Source of the DNA: Chryseobacterium sp. YIM B08800
GTDB lineage: Bacteria; Bacteroidota; Bacteroidia; Flavobacteriales; Weeksellaceae
Length of the DNA: 64,000 nt
Assembly: GCF_026163565.1 (NCBI RefSeq)
Contig: NZ_JAPDKN010000004.1
Location: 102,204-166,203, forward strand
Direction: 5' to 3'
Shown here: piece by piece, positions 18,421 through 28,320 of the stretch
Layout: the number at the start of each line of letters is the position of its first letter
Position numbering within the stretch: the stretch's first letter is position 1
Made by a program: the position numbers and the translations under genes
Notes under the pieces: generated by a model
Told to the model about the DNA's origin: nothing
The model's input: the letters and a program-made list of their open reading frames with translations, nothing else
Database searches by the model: none

Positions 18421-18525
18421 AAGCGGGCTTTAGCCCGCTTCTATTGGTATTTTATAAATATTGAGAATATTAAAACCAACCCGTCAAAAATTCTTTGAAT
18501 TTTCGCCACCCCTCCAAAGGAGGGG
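18421..18525. repeat. Two REP-like palindromes
   Basis: AAGCGGGC/GCCCGCTT with a TTTA loop (18421-18440) and CCCCTCC/GGAGGGG with an AAA loop (18509-18525). Both lie downstream of the S9 peptidase stop, so either could serve as a terminator. They are far richer in G+C than their surroundings. An additional GGCTAAAGCC palindrome sits just before the first, in the same gap. Confidence 0.6.
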
Positions 18526-18545
18526 AATTAGAGTGAAAATATTTT

Positions 18546-20540
18546 CTATAAAGTTTCTTTCAGCCAATCAAAAAATTCTCTCTGCCAAACTAAACCGTTT
18601 TGCGGATGAAGAACCCAGTGATTTTCGTTCGGGAAATACACTAATTTAGATTTTAAACCTCTCAGTTTTGCAGATTGAAACGCTTCCTGACCTTGTTCGT
18701 AAGGAACTCTAAAGTCAATTCCGCCCTGAATAATCATAATTGGCTTATTCCATTTTTCCACAAAATTGCTTGGATTAAATTCTGTATATGCCTTTGGAAG
18801 AGGTTTTTCCCAAGGCGAACCAAGATCCCAGTTCGCGAACCAAAGTTCTTCAGTCGTTAAATACCAAGATTTCATATCAAATAAACCGTCGTGAGCGATG
18901 AATGTTTTGAATCTGTTCTCATGAATTCCAGCTAACATAAATACACTGTAACCACCGTAACTAGCTCCAACAGCTGCAACTCTTTCACTATCTACATAAG
19001 GTAAAGTTTTAGCATAATCTGTTGCTGCCAAATAATCTCTCATCGGTTGTCCTCCCCAATCTCTTGAGATCTCTTCGTTCCATTTCGTTCCCCAGCCCGG
19101 CATTCCGCGACGGTTTGGTGCAACAACAATATAACCGTTTGCTGCCATTAATGCAAAATTCCATCTTGTGCTGAAAAATTGAGTTAATCCAGATTGTGGA
19201 CCTCCCTGACAATACAATAAAGTTGGATATTTTTTATTCGGATCGAAGTTTGGCGGGTAATGAAACCACACTCCCATCTCTTTTCCATCTGAAGTTTTTA
19301 CCATTTTCAATTCAGATTTCCCTTGTGCCAATTTTGCGTAAGTATCTTTATTGACGTCCGTAACCTGACTTAATTCTCCGTTTTTAAGATTTACCGAGAA
19401 CAATTCTGCACCGTGATTGATATCTGTCTTTGAAATTAAAAGAGATTTCTTTCCTTCTGCAAAAATATCATTTACATCAAAATTCCCTTTTGTAATCTGA
19501 CTTACTTTTGCATTTTTAAGATCTACAGAAAATAACTGAACGGTTCCGCGAAATGCTGCATTAAAATAGATACTTTTAGAATCGCTGCTCCAGAACGTTG
19601 TCCCGGTTACGCTTTCGTCCCAGTTTCCTGTCATATTGCTTTTTGCACCGGTTTTCCAGTCCATTACCACAATATCATTTTTATCGGCTTCGTATCCTTC
19701 GCGTTCCATACTTTGCCACAACAACCATTTTCCATCTGGCGAAAATTTTGGATTAACATCATAACCCATCATTCCTTCTGTTAAATTTTTTGTTGTTGCT
19801 GAAGCTAAATCGTAAGCGAAAATATCAGTGTTTGTACTTGTAGAATATTCTTTACCACTTTTAGGTTTGGTAACATATAAAAGCTTTGAAGAATCTGGGC
19901 TAAAAACGAAATCTTCTGCTCCACCGAAAGGTCTTTGTGGAGAATCCCAAGTTTTTCCTTCCAATAAATCTTTAGCGGAATCTACACTTGAAGAAGTATT
20001 AACCACAAAAACGTGATTGTATTTTCCTTCATTAAAATAATCCCAATGTCTGTGATTCAGGTCTGTATAAACTTGTGCAGTCGTTTTTGAAGTATCTGCA
20101 TATTTATCTTTCCCCATCAGTTTTTCTACCAAAACCTGCTTACTGAAAGCAATTTTCTTTCCATCCGGAGAGATTACGATGTTATCAGCTTCACCAATGG
20201 TATAAAATTCTGTCCAGGTCTTTCCACTGTCTTTTGAAAGATAAATTTTCTCACCTTCCTGAGCGTAAAGTCCGTTTTTATCCCACTGAACTAAAGCTTT
20301 TTTACCTAAATCAATTTTAGAAGACTGATTATTGATAACATTCAGAAAATAGTTTTCGTTTTTTGTTTTTTCAGTTTTCAAATCAACCTGTCCGACTTTA
20401 TAGATCAGCGATGATTGATCCGGTGAAACAGCCTGCACTCCTACTTTTTTCAAAGTCCAAAGAATTTCAGGTGTCATGAGTTGTTGTGCATTCATTAAGA
20501 AAGGCGCTGCCAAAGCGAGCAGACTGTACTTAAGTTTCAT
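18546..20540 (-). CDS. Secreted S9 family peptidase (prolyl oligopeptidase/dipeptidyl-peptidase type)
   Basis: The 664-aa protein has a signal peptide ending MNAQ, an N-terminal seven-bladed propeller-like region (about 30-400, with SPDGKKIAFSK, FSPDSSKLLYV and FSPDGKWLLW repeats), and an alpha/beta-hydrolase domain. The catalytic triad is visible: Ser527 in GASYGGYS, Asp609 in GGIDFRVP and His641 in NENHW. It cleaves short peptides, often after proline or alanine, in the periplasm. It has its own transcript. Confidence 0.94.
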   Translation of the reverse strand: MKLKYSLLALAAPFLMNAQQLMTPEILWTLKKVGVQAVSPDQSSLIYKVGQVDLKTEKTKNENYFLNVINNQSSKIDLGKKALVQWDKNGLYAQEGEKIYLSKDSGKTWTEFYTIGEADNIVISPDGKKIAFSKQVLVEKLMGKDKYADTSKTTAQVYTDLNHRHWDYFNEGKYNHVFVVNTSSSVDSAKDLLEGKTWDSPQRPFGGAEDFVFSPDSSKLLYVTKPKSGKEYSTSTNTDIFAYDLASATTKNLTEGMMGYDVNPKFSPDGKWLLWQSMEREGYEADKNDIVVMDWKTGAKSNMTGNWDESVTGTTFWSSDSKSIYFNAAFRGTVQLFSVDLKNAKVSQITKGNFDVNDIFAEGKKSLLISKTDINHGAELFSVNLKNGELSQVTDVNKDTYAKLAQGKSELKMVKTSDGKEMGVWFHYPPNFDPNKKYPTLLYCQGGPQSGLTQFFSTRWNFALMAANGYIVVAPNRRGMPGWGTKWNEEISRDWGGQPMRDYLAATDYAKTLPYVDSERVAAVGASYGGYSVFMLAGIHENRFKTFIAHDGLFDMKSWYLTTEELWFANWDLGSPWEKPLPKAYTEFNPSNFVEKWNKPIMIIQGGIDFRVPYEQGQEAFQSAKLRGLKSKLVYFPNENHWVLHPQNGLVWQREFFDWLKETL

Positions 20541-20703
20541 ATTCTGTACTATTTTTATGAGCTTTTGAAATTTAAAAATATCGTGAGCTCTTTTATTAAT
20601 TCAAAGATTGCCAAAGTTATGTAAATGTGAGTAAACTTCAAATTTAATGTTGAGTTTAAAATTACAATGCTTAATTTTATATCACAAAAAAAGTCTCACA
20701 ACC

Positions 20704-21561
20704 ATGAAAAAACTTCTATTTTTTATTTCTATATTTTCATCTGCTTTCTTTTTTTCGCAGATAAATATGTCAGTGGCTACCCATTTTTATAATCCTTACC
20801 AAATGAACATTCAGGGGAACGGAACAATATATTACACAACAGATGGAACAACACCAACTTTAAGCTCAAGTTCAGCAGTTAATAGCGTCAATATTTTAAT
20901 TGATCAAAATAAAGAAATTAAAGCTTTTTTGGTAAGCAGTACAGGAAATACATCTGCCGTTTTCACCAAAAAATATTTTACAGGAGCAATTCCTGATGCA
21001 CATATTTTCTTTAAACCTCCATCAGGATGGACAAATGGAGCTTGTGTAAGAGTTGAAATGATCAATCCGAATTCAATTGATGGTTTTGTCATAGACAATT
21101 TAGGTTCCGGATATTCTATGAACAATACCGGATGTGATGGATGGTACAAAATCACTAAAAGTTTTGAAACCGCTAATGTAAGTTTTACTAACTGCTATTT
21201 ATATCAAAATTTCCCTGGTAATATAGACACTCCACCAGTTCCTATGGGAAGTAGTATTTATTATGATTTCAGCAGCGGAATAATCACCAATCCTCCGTCT
21301 TGTTTATTAGGCACAAAAGATGTTAAACATAAAGATGTTAATTTGGTTAAAGTTTATCCGAATCCCGTTGCAGAGGTTCTACAAATCAATACTGATAAAG
21401 ACTTCGTGGAATATGAAATTTTAGATGGAACCGGAAGAGTAATTTCAAAAGAAAAATTTTTAAAGTCAATAGCTGTACATCATTTAATTTCTGGAAATTA
21501 TTTTGTGAAATTAATTGATAACAAAAATGATTTTGTTCTTGTTAAATTTATAAAGAAGTAG
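20704..21561 (+). CDS. Secreted T9SS cargo protein with chitobiase-like domain
   Basis: The 285-aa protein (ATG at 20704, MKKLLFFISIFSS; the longer frame adds 19 unlikely residues) has a signal peptide, then a chitobiase/hexosaminidase C-terminal-like segment (YYTTDGTTPTLSSSSA), then a carbohydrate-binding-like part (IFFKPPSGWTNGACVRVEM). It ends in a T9SS type A sorting domain from about 210 (VYPNPVAEVLQI to VKFIKK). It should be exported across the outer membrane by the type IX system. A carbohydrate-related role is an inference from the domain types. Confidence 0.85.
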   Translation: MKKLLFFISIFSSAFFFSQINMSVATHFYNPYQMNIQGNGTIYYTTDGTTPTLSSSSAVNSVNILIDQNKEIKAFLVSSTGNTSAVFTKKYFTGAIPDAHIFFKPPSGWTNGACVRVEMINPNSIDGFVIDNLGSGYSMNNTGCDGWYKITKSFETANVSFTNCYLYQNFPGNIDTPPVPMGSSIYYDFSSGIITNPPSCLLGTKDVKHKDVNLVKVYPNPVAEVLQINTDKDFVEYEILDGTGRVISKEKFLKSIAVHHLISGNYFVKLIDNKNDFVLVKFIKK

Positions 21562-21593
21562 TTTTAATTTGAAATCATAATATCGATATCAAA

Positions 21594-21622
21594 AAATCCC
21601 AACTACATATTAGCTGGGATTT
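21594..21622 (+). terminator. Terminator of the T9SS cargo gene
   Basis: AAATCCCA pairs perfectly with TGGGATTT across a 13-base loop and is followed by an AT-rich tail. Confidence 0.7.
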
Positions 21623-21627
21623 ATATT

Positions 21628-21927
21628 TTAATTTACGATATCTTCATTTTCTTCTTCATGATCATCTTCATTATCGCTTCTGCTGTAAAGATTATTTTCT
21701 TCATCAGGAAGCTGATCGGTGATTTGTTCAAAATTATCATCATCTTCAGCCCCCGGAATATCTAAACCATAAGGCATTTCGTCGTTAACGTGACCGGGAT
21801 TGATGATAGGATTTCCGTCTCCATCCAAAGGAATATGTTTTTCTTTATTGAAAATATCTTCACTTGGTTTGTAATCCATTTCCTCCAGTTTTCTGTCTTG
21901 CTCGTTTTTGTTATCTTCGGTTATCAT
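21628..21927 (-). CDS. Small acidic protein of unknown function
   Basis: The 99-aa protein is strongly acidic (long runs of Asp and Glu, for example AEDDDNFEQ and EDDHEEENED) with no signal peptide or membrane segment. It contains a DGDGNP loop and YGLDIPGAEDDD. It is probably disordered and cytoplasmic. I recognise no characterised family, though similar short acidic proteins occur in Chryseobacterium-like genomes. Confidence 0.7.
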   Translation of the reverse strand: MITEDNKNEQDRKLEEMDYKPSEDIFNKEKHIPLDGDGNPIINPGHVNDEMPYGLDIPGAEDDDNFEQITDQLPDEENNLYSRSDNEDDHEEENEDIVN

Positions 21928-22078
21928 AATAATTTTATTTTAGTGTTACTAAAGAATAGACAAATATTAGTCCAATTGGAGTAGAAACAAGGAAAAACTT
22001 GAAAGAATCAAATCGAAAATTGTAACCTTTTTTCAAATTTGCAAAATCGAAATCAAATCTCAAATGTCGCACCTCTAA

Positions 22079-23047
22079 CTAATACACTTCCGGATTTGCA
22101 ATGTGAGGCATTTTTTCACCTTTAGAAAAAGCGATGATATTTTCTGCCGCTAATCTTGCCATTCCGTTTCTGGCTTCGATCGTTGCCGAACCAATATGTG
22201 GAAGAACGCACACATTCGACAACTGTAAAATCGGATCATTATCTTCAATAGGCTCCGGATTGGTAACATCTAAACCAGCACCCCAAATCTGTCCAGACGC
22301 CAAAGCCTGATACAGATCTTTCTGATTATGAAAACCTCCTCTTGCTGTATTCACAAAAATGGCATTCTTTTTCATCCTTCCAAAAACTGAAGCGTTGAAA
22401 AGATTGCTTTGTTCTGGTTTAAAATTGGCATGAATACTCAAAACATCCGATTGTTCGATTAATTCATCGAAAGAAACATATTTTGCATCAAGCTCTGTTT
22501 CGGCTTCTTCATTATGGCTTCTGTTGTGATAAATAATATTCATACCGAAAGCTTTTTTGCATTTTTCAGCCATTTCAAAACCAATTCTTCCTAAACCGAA
22601 AATACCCAAAGTTTTACCGTACAATTCCTGTCCAAGCTCATAAAGCGGGTCAAAATTCCCCCAGTTTCCATCTTTTACTTTTTGAAAATAAAAACTCGCT
22701 CTTCTAGCAACCGATTGCATCAATAAAAATGCAACATCTGAAGTCGCCCGACTCAAAACATCCGGCGTGTTTCCTATCGGAATATTTCTTTTATTGGCTT
22801 CTTTAATATCAACATGATCAAAACCTACACTGAACAAAGCAATGGCTTTTACATTAGGACATTCCTCAAAAAATTCCTGATCAAATGCATTGGCTCCAAC
22901 ATTTAAAATGGCGTCTGTATTTTTGCAGTATTGTAGCCATTCTTCACGTGACAAATCATCATTTTCCGGGATTGTAATTTCCAAACCTGCTTCCTGTAGC
23001 ATTGTAATTCCTGTTTCAGGAATTCTTTTGTTTATAAAAACTTTCAT
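22079..23047 (-). CDS. D-2-hydroxyacid dehydrogenase (glyoxylate/hydroxypyruvate reductase type)
   Basis: The 322-aa protein has the NAD(P)-binding Rossmann motif GIFGLGRIG at about 147-155, the catalytic Arg in VNTARGG, the Glu in DVTNPEP, and the His in LPHIGSAT. It reduces 2-oxoacids such as glyoxylate or hydroxypyruvate to D-hydroxyacids. The substrate cannot be fixed from sequence. It is preceded by the terminator of the upstream gene and so has its own promoter. Confidence 0.92.
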   Translation of the reverse strand: MKVFINKRIPETGITMLQEAGLEITIPENDDLSREEWLQYCKNTDAILNVGANAFDQEFFEECPNVKAIALFSVGFDHVDIKEANKRNIPIGNTPDVLSRATSDVAFLLMQSVARRASFYFQKVKDGNWGNFDPLYELGQELYGKTLGIFGLGRIGFEMAEKCKKAFGMNIIYHNRSHNEEAETELDAKYVSFDELIEQSDVLSIHANFKPEQSNLFNASVFGRMKKNAIFVNTARGGFHNQKDLYQALASGQIWGAGLDVTNPEPIEDNDPILQLSNVCVLPHIGSATIEARNGMARLAAENIIAFSKGEKMPHIANPEVY

Positions 23048-23070
23048 TATTTATTTTTTAGACAAATAAA

Positions 23071-23097
23071 AACCTCACTACTTTTACAAGTGAGGTT
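23071..23097 (-). terminator. Terminator of the DUF1801-type gene
   Basis: AACCTCACT and AGTGAGGTT form a perfect 9-bp stem. On the minus strand it is followed by TTTTTATT. Confidence 0.8.
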
Positions 23098-23190
23098 CTC
23101 ATTAATTATTATTGACTTATTTTTTTGATGTCATTCAAATTAAAGTCCAATTTTCATTCCGAAAAATCTCAGATTAATCTTTTAAACAAA

Positions 23191-23586
23191 TTATTTTAAT
23201 CTGATCAATTCTCCTTTTCTTTTTACAATATTTTTATAATCCCATTGTATTTCTATAGATTTTTTAAGCCAACGCAGAATATCAGTTTCATTAATTTCAT
23301 TTACATTATTATAAAATATAGAGGCATCCTGAAATTTTTCACCTTCTACTTTCAACTGTTCTTCATTAAAAGATTTTCCGCTCCAAAACATCAGGCGAAT
23401 TCCCTTTTTCTGTTTGCTGTAACCCACAATGGGATTTCCTTCTAAAAACCAAACCGGATGAGCGTGCCAGATTTTATTTTCAGCATCATTCAGTCCAGAA
23501 TCAATCAATTGAGAAAGTATCATGCAAATTTCTTTGTCTGAATATGATTGTCTTTCGTTATAATCAAAAATATCTGGATTAATCAT
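23191..23586 (-). CDS. DUF1801 (YdhG-like) domain protein
   Basis: The 131-aa protein is cytoplasmic, with the DUF1801-like text HAHPVWFLEGNPIVGYSKQKKGIRLMFWSG and a C-terminal LRWLKKSIEIQWDY (first quote shortened: HPVWFLEGNPIVGYS). The family is widespread and uncharacterised. It is downstream of a small membrane protein gene by 28 bases and may be co-transcribed with it. Confidence 0.75.
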   Translation of the reverse strand: MINPDIFDYNERQSYSDKEICMILSQLIDSGLNDAENKIWHAHPVWFLEGNPIVGYSKQKKGIRLMFWSGKSFNEEQLKVEGEKFQDASIFYNNVNEINETDILRWLKKSIEIQWDYKNIVKRKGELIRLK

Positions 23587-23614
23587 ATCATTTTGGTTGA
23601 AAATTTGGCTACGT

Positions 23615-23896
23615 TTAAACTACTTTAAAATTAATGTAAATAATCCAAATAATTAGAACAGCAAGGTGTACAATAGTTGAAAGTTTTGTTTCTTTCTTCA
23701 TCACAAATGCTTTTACTCCATTAATAATCAACAAAATGACATTCAGTATTATAAAAATAAAAACAGATAAAACATCTAAATTTGGTGTACATGGTCCGGA
23801 TTTAAATTTCCCTGAAATATTTATTACAACTATCACCAATATTGCTATTATATAAAATACTATTGATTTTAGTGTATTCTTTTTTTCTTGATTCAT
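23615..23896 (-). CDS. Three-helix membrane protein, unknown function
   Basis: The 93-aa protein has hydrophobic helices at about 10-28, 41-63 and 73-92 and a short Lys-rich N-terminus. No family is recognised. It lies between pcm (35 bases upstream) and the DUF1801-type gene on the same strand. Confidence 0.65.
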   Translation of the reverse strand: MNQEKKNTLKSIVFYIIAILVIVVINISGKFKSGPCTPNLDVLSVFIFIILNVILLIINGVKAFVMKKETKLSTIVHLAVLIIWIIYINFKVV

Positions 23897-23931
23897 AATA
23901 CATTTACAGGCTACGAGAACTAATCTTCAGC

Positions 23932-24585
23932 TTACTGATTCGTATTATTCAACATCGGTACAAATTTATACGCTCCAAACTCTTCTTTTTCAATTTCTGT
24001 AGGAGAAATTTTTGTAAATCGGTATAAAACCTGTTGGTCGGTCGGTCCCAAAGGAATGACCATTTTTCCACCTACTTTTAATTGCTTCAATAATTCTGTC
24101 GGTAAAACAGCAGCTCCGCAAGTCACGATAATTTTATCAAAAGGGGCAAAAGTAGGAAGTCCGGCAAAGCCATCACCAAAACTTTGAAATTTTGGGTACA
24201 AATGCATTTCACGAAGTTTCTTTTTAGAAAAATCGAAAAGATCTTTCTGTCTTTCCACTGTATAAACTAAAGCTTTCATAGCTAATAAAACTGCAGTTTG
24301 GTAACCACAACCTGTTCCTATTTCAAGCACTTTTTCTCCTGGTTTCACCTGCAAAAGTTCTGATTGTTCTGCCACCGTTGAAGGATGAGAAATCGTCTGA
24401 TGCGCCAATATCGGAAAAGCACGGTCTTCGTATGCAAAATCTTCAAAAATACTTTCAATAAAAAGATGTCTTGGTACTTCATTTATTGCAGAAAGTACAT
24501 TCTCATCCGAAATCCCAATCTTGTGTCTGAGATATTCAACCAAATTTTTTCTTTTCCCTTTATGTACAAACGAATCATGCATCAT
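23932..24585 (-). CDS. pcm: Protein-L-isoaspartate O-methyltransferase
   Basis: The 217-aa protein (ATG at 24585; the codon before is TTG) has the PCMT hallmarks: VPRHLFI near the N-terminus, the ISHPSTVAEQSELL substrate loop, and the SAM motif VLEIGTGCGYQTAVL. It methylates isoaspartyl residues in aged proteins to allow repair. It lies divergent from the Gfo/Idh/MocA gene and starts a possible three-gene run with the small membrane protein and the DUF1801-type protein. Confidence 0.94.
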   Translation of the reverse strand: MMHDSFVHKGKRKNLVEYLRHKIGISDENVLSAINEVPRHLFIESIFEDFAYEDRAFPILAHQTISHPSTVAEQSELLQVKPGEKVLEIGTGCGYQTAVLLAMKALVYTVERQKDLFDFSKKKLREMHLYPKFQSFGDGFAGLPTFAPFDKIIVTCGAAVLPTELLKQLKVGGKMVIPLGPTDQQVLYRFTKISPTEIEKEEFGAYKFVPMLNNTNQ

Positions 24586-24704
24586 CAACAGTTATTAGAT
24601 AGTGTAGCTACAAAAGTAAAAAAACAATCAATACTTATCAACCTAAAACCTATCATCTATTTCCTAATACCTAAAATTATTATCTTTACAAAAATTACAA
24701 CGCT

Positions 24705-25667
24705 ATGTTAAAAGCAGGTTTGGTAGGCGCCGGACATTTGGGAAAAATACATTTAAGACTTCTTAATCAGTCTGATAAATACGATTTCGTAGGTTTTCAC
24801 GATAAAGATGTAGAAAACGGAAGAAAGCTAGAAGCTGAATTCGGATATAAATATTTTGAAAATTTTGATGAATTATTAGATCAGATTGAAATGTTGGATA
24901 TTGTTACTCCAACACTTTATCATTATGATTATGCTCTGAAAGCTATCGAAAAAGGTCTTCATTTTTTCATTGAAAAACCAGTAACGCAAACTCTCGAACA
25001 GGCTGAAGAAATCCTTTCAAAATGTCGTGAAAACGGCATCAAAGCACAGGTTGGTCATGTTGAAAGATACAATCCTGCATTTATTGGTGCAAAAGATTAT
25101 ATTCAGAATCCGATGTTTATTGAGATTCACCGTTTGGCAGAATTTAATCCTCGCGGAACGGATGTTTCTGTAGTTTTAGACTTAATGATTCACGATCTTG
25201 ATATTTTGTTGAGCGTGGTAAAATCAAAAGTAAAAAACATTCATGCAAGCGGCGTTTGTGTGGTAAGCAAAACTCCGGATATTACCAATGCAAGAATTGA
25301 ATTTGAAAATGGGTGTGTTGCCAATTTAACGACATCAAGAATTTCTATGAAAGCGATGAGAAAAAGCCGTTTTTTCCAGAAAGACGCTTATATTTCTGTT
25401 GATTTCTTAGAGAAAAAAGCTGAGGTCATTAGAATGAAAGATGCTCCGGAAAACCCTACTCCATTTGATATGATCATTGAAAATGCAGAAGGTGAAAAAA
25501 ATCAGATTTTATTTGAATATCCAAATATTCAGGCTAATAATGCAATTTTAGATGAATTAAATTCTTTTGCTGATGCCATTTTAGAAGATAAAAATGTAGA
25601 AGTTTCTTTGGAAGATGGAACCGAAGCATTGAAAGTCGCTTTAGAAATTATGAAACTGATTTCTTAA
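24705..25667 (+). CDS. Gfo/Idh/MocA family oxidoreductase
   Basis: The 320-aa protein has an N-terminal Rossmann motif GLVGAGHLGKIH, the EKPVTQTLEQAEE motif with catalytic Lys, and the GHVERYNPAF segment, followed by the usual C-terminal beta sheet domain. These NAD(P)-dependent enzymes act on sugars, inositols or biliverdin-like compounds. The GHVERYNP text is typical of UDP-N-acetylglucosamine 3-dehydrogenase-like members. The exact substrate is not determinable. It is monocistronic with a strong terminator. Confidence 0.9.
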   Translation: MLKAGLVGAGHLGKIHLRLLNQSDKYDFVGFHDKDVENGRKLEAEFGYKYFENFDELLDQIEMLDIVTPTLYHYDYALKAIEKGLHFFIEKPVTQTLEQAEEILSKCRENGIKAQVGHVERYNPAFIGAKDYIQNPMFIEIHRLAEFNPRGTDVSVVLDLMIHDLDILLSVVKSKVKNIHASGVCVVSKTPDITNARIEFENGCVANLTTSRISMKAMRKSRFFQKDAYISVDFLEKKAEVIRMKDAPENPTPFDMIIENAEGEKNQILFEYPNIQANNAILDELNSFADAILEDKNVEVSLEDGTEALKVALEIMKLIS

Positions 25668-25727
25668 TTTTAATCAGATTAAAATTTACATTTATCATTT
25701 TGATAAATATAATTATAAAACATTACC

Positions 25728-25758
25728 AATCCCTTTTAGTTTCTGAAAGGGATTTTTT
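25728..25758 (+). terminator. Terminator of the Gfo/Idh/MocA gene
   Basis: AATCCCTTT pairs perfectly with AAAGGGATT across a 9-base loop and is followed by TTTTT. Confidence 0.9.
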
Positions 25759-25891
25759 CATCCCCAAAGTTAAATTACAGATCTGTTCTTTTCATTACAT
25801 TATTCTGTGTATTCATTACATTTCAAAAAAAACAAGTTTTTCCATCCGTTTATTCTTTAGAAATTTACACTCAAATAAATGACAATTGATT

Positions 25892-28174
25892 ATGGGGAAA
25901 TATAGAAATATTATTTTTTATGTCGCAACAATCATCTTTTTTTCTAGGTTGATGTATTGGTTCTTTGTGGAAGGAAAAACTCTGGAAATAGGAGAAAACA
26001 TACCGCCAAACAAAGTTACCGGAAATACAATGTGGGAAAACTTCACCGATTCTTTTTTATCTAACTTACATCATCCTTTAGCACTTTTACTGGCACAAAT
26101 TGTCACCATTATTTTGGTTGCAAAATTATTTGGCTGGATTTGTGTGAAGCTAAAACAGCCTTCCGTAATTGGAGAAATGATTGCAGGAATTGTTTTAGGA
26201 CCTTCTCTTTTTGGATTATATTTTCCTGAACTTTCTGCGTTTATTTTTCCGAAAGAATCATTAGGAAACTTACAATTTTTAAGTCAGATCGGTTTAATTC
26301 TCTTCATGTATATTGTAGGAATGGAGCTTGATTTAAGTGTTTTAAGAAAAAAAGCGCACGATGCAGTCGTCATCAGCCACGCAAGCATCATTATTCCTTT
26401 TGCTTTGGGAGTTGGGCTGTCTTATTTCATTTATAAAGAATTTGCTCCTGAAGGAATTCAGTTCAGTTCCTTTGCTTTATTTATAGCAATTGCAATGAGT
26501 ATCACCGCATTTCCGGTTCTCGCAAGAATCGTACAGGAAAGGAATTTACATAAAACCAAAATAGGAACCGTAGTTATTACCTGTGCTGCAGCCGATGATA
26601 TTACAGCCTGGTGTATATTGGCTGCCGTAATTGCAGTGGTAAAAGCAGGATCTTTTTCGGGATCAATTTTCGTGATTATCATGGCGATCGTTTATGTTTT
26701 CATCATGATTAAAGCAGTAAGACCATTCTTACACAGGATTGCAGAATCTCAGAAAGGGAAAGGTTTTATCAGCAAAGCTTTGGTTGCCGTATTCTTCTTA
26801 ATTCTTATTATTTCATCATACGCAACAGAAGTTATCGGGATTCATGCATTATTCGGAGCTTTTATGGCAGGTGCAATTATGCCTGAAAATGTAAAATTCA
26901 GAAATCTTTTCATCGAAAAAATAGAAGATGTTGCCTTGGTTTTATTGCTTCCGCTTTTCTTCGTATTTACAGGTTTAAGAACACAAATCGGATTATTAAA
27001 TGATCCACACCTTTGGAAAATAGGCGGATTTATTATTCTTACAGCCGTTGTCGGAAAATTTGTAGGAAGTGCATTGACCGCAAAATTTTTAAAACTAAGC
27101 TGGAAAGACAGCCTCACCATTGGTGCATTAATGAATACAAGAGGTTTAACCGAACTTATTGTTTTAAATATCGGTTACGATCTTGGAGTTTTAGGTCCTG
27201 AATTATTTGCAATGTTGGTGATCATGGCATTATTTACCACCTTTATGACCGGACCTTGTCTTGATATTATTAATTATTTCTTTAAAGGTAAAAAATCGTC
27301 GCTGGAAGAAGAAGAACATGATGAAAATGGTGCAAAATACAGAGTTCTTCTATCTTTTGAAACTCCGGAATCTGGAAGTACATTACTAAAACTTGCCGAT
27401 AATCTTACGCATAAAATGAATGGCAACAAAAGCGTGACAGCAATGAATATCGCTCCTGTAGACGAATTACATGCTTTTGATATCGATAACTTTGAGAAAG
27501 AGCAGTTTAAAAATGTGATCGAGACTTCGCAGGAACTTCAGCTTGAGGTCACTACCCTTTTCAAAGCTTCCACAGATATTGAAAACGATCTGACTAATAT
27601 TTCGAATAAAGGAAATTATGATCTTCTTTTGATCATGCTCGGAAAATCGATGTACGAAGGAAGTTTGCTTGGAAGACTTTTAGGTTTCACCACGAAAATC
27701 ATTAATCCTGAAAAATTATTGAACACCGTAAAAGGGAAAGGCAATATTTTCAACAATTCTCCATTTGATGATTCTACACTGCAGATCCTCGATAACACCA
27801 ATATTCCCGTGGGAGTTTTGGTAGACAGAGACTTTAATTCTGCGGACAGAGTATTCATTCCTATCTTTAATTTAAGTGATTTTTATTTGCTTGAATATGC
27901 AAAAAGACTGATTAACAATAACAATTCACAAATCATTATTTTGGATGTTGCAGGACAGATCAGAAATAATATTGAAGTAAAAGAGCTCATCAGAAGCATC
28001 GAACAGGTTGCACCCAATCACATCACTTTATATAACGAAAAACAGATCGAGAAAGAGTTTTTACAATCTCAGAATCTAATGCTGATCAGCAAAAAAAGTT
28101 GGAGAGGTTTGATAGATTCCAAAAGTCTTTGGTTGTCGGATATTCCTTCAACACTGATTATATCAAATCCTTAA
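25892..28174 (+). CDS. Cation:proton antiporter, CPA2 (Kef/NapA-like) family
   Basis: The 760-aa protein (ATG at 25892; TTG two codons before) has an extra N-terminal helix, then about 12 membrane helices between residues 50 and 460 with the CPA2 texts QPSVIGEMIAGIVLGPSLFG, ITAFPVLARIV, AADDITAW (the conserved Asp pair region) and NTRGLTELIVLNIGYDLG. The last 270 residues are soluble and look like one or two universal-stress-protein-like domains. It exchanges Na+ or K+ for protons across the inner membrane. Confidence 0.93.
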   Translation: MGKYRNIIFYVATIIFFSRLMYWFFVEGKTLEIGENIPPNKVTGNTMWENFTDSFLSNLHHPLALLLAQIVTIILVAKLFGWICVKLKQPSVIGEMIAGIVLGPSLFGLYFPELSAFIFPKESLGNLQFLSQIGLILFMYIVGMELDLSVLRKKAHDAVVISHASIIIPFALGVGLSYFIYKEFAPEGIQFSSFALFIAIAMSITAFPVLARIVQERNLHKTKIGTVVITCAAADDITAWCILAAVIAVVKAGSFSGSIFVIIMAIVYVFIMIKAVRPFLHRIAESQKGKGFISKALVAVFFLILIISSYATEVIGIHALFGAFMAGAIMPENVKFRNLFIEKIEDVALVLLLPLFFVFTGLRTQIGLLNDPHLWKIGGFIILTAVVGKFVGSALTAKFLKLSWKDSLTIGALMNTRGLTELIVLNIGYDLGVLGPELFAMLVIMALFTTFMTGPCLDIINYFFKGKKSSLEEEEHDENGAKYRVLLSFETPESGSTLLKLADNLTHKMNGNKSVTAMNIAPVDELHAFDIDNFEKEQFKNVIETSQELQLEVTTLFKASTDIENDLTNISNKGNYDLLLIMLGKSMYEGSLLGRLLGFTTKIINPEKLLNTVKGKGNIFNNSPFDDSTLQILDNTNIPVGVLVDRDFNSADRVFIPIFNLSDFYLLEYAKRLINNNNSQIIILDVAGQIRNNIEVKELIRSIEQVAPNHITLYNEKQIEKEFLQSQNLMLISKKSWRGLIDSKSLWLSDIPSTLIISNP

Positions 28175-28210
28175 AAAATAATTTTCATAAATTTAGATAT
28201 TGATATTTTA

Positions 28211-28244
28211 AAAAGACCGGAACTTAATGAGTTTCGGTCTTTTT
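28211..28244 (+). terminator. Terminator of the antiporter gene
   Basis: AAAAGACCGGAAC pairs with GTTTCGGTCTTTT (one mismatch) around a TTAATGA loop; the T run continues. It may also stop the convergent gene. Confidence 0.85.
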
Positions 28245-28320
28245 ATATTTAAATGAAAATAGAATCATTGAGAAATTTCGTTTTCTCCATTAACAGAATG
28301 TGAAAGATTTCTATTTAAAA

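Noticed and set aside
18461..18649. 62-residue plus-strand frame next to the S9 peptidase end
   Set aside because: It crosses the CCCCTCC palindrome and is antisense to the conserved catalytic-His end of the peptidase.
25700..25882. 60-residue reading frame after the Gfo/Idh/MocA gene
   Set aside because: It runs through the terminator hairpin at 25728-25758 and has no protein-like features.
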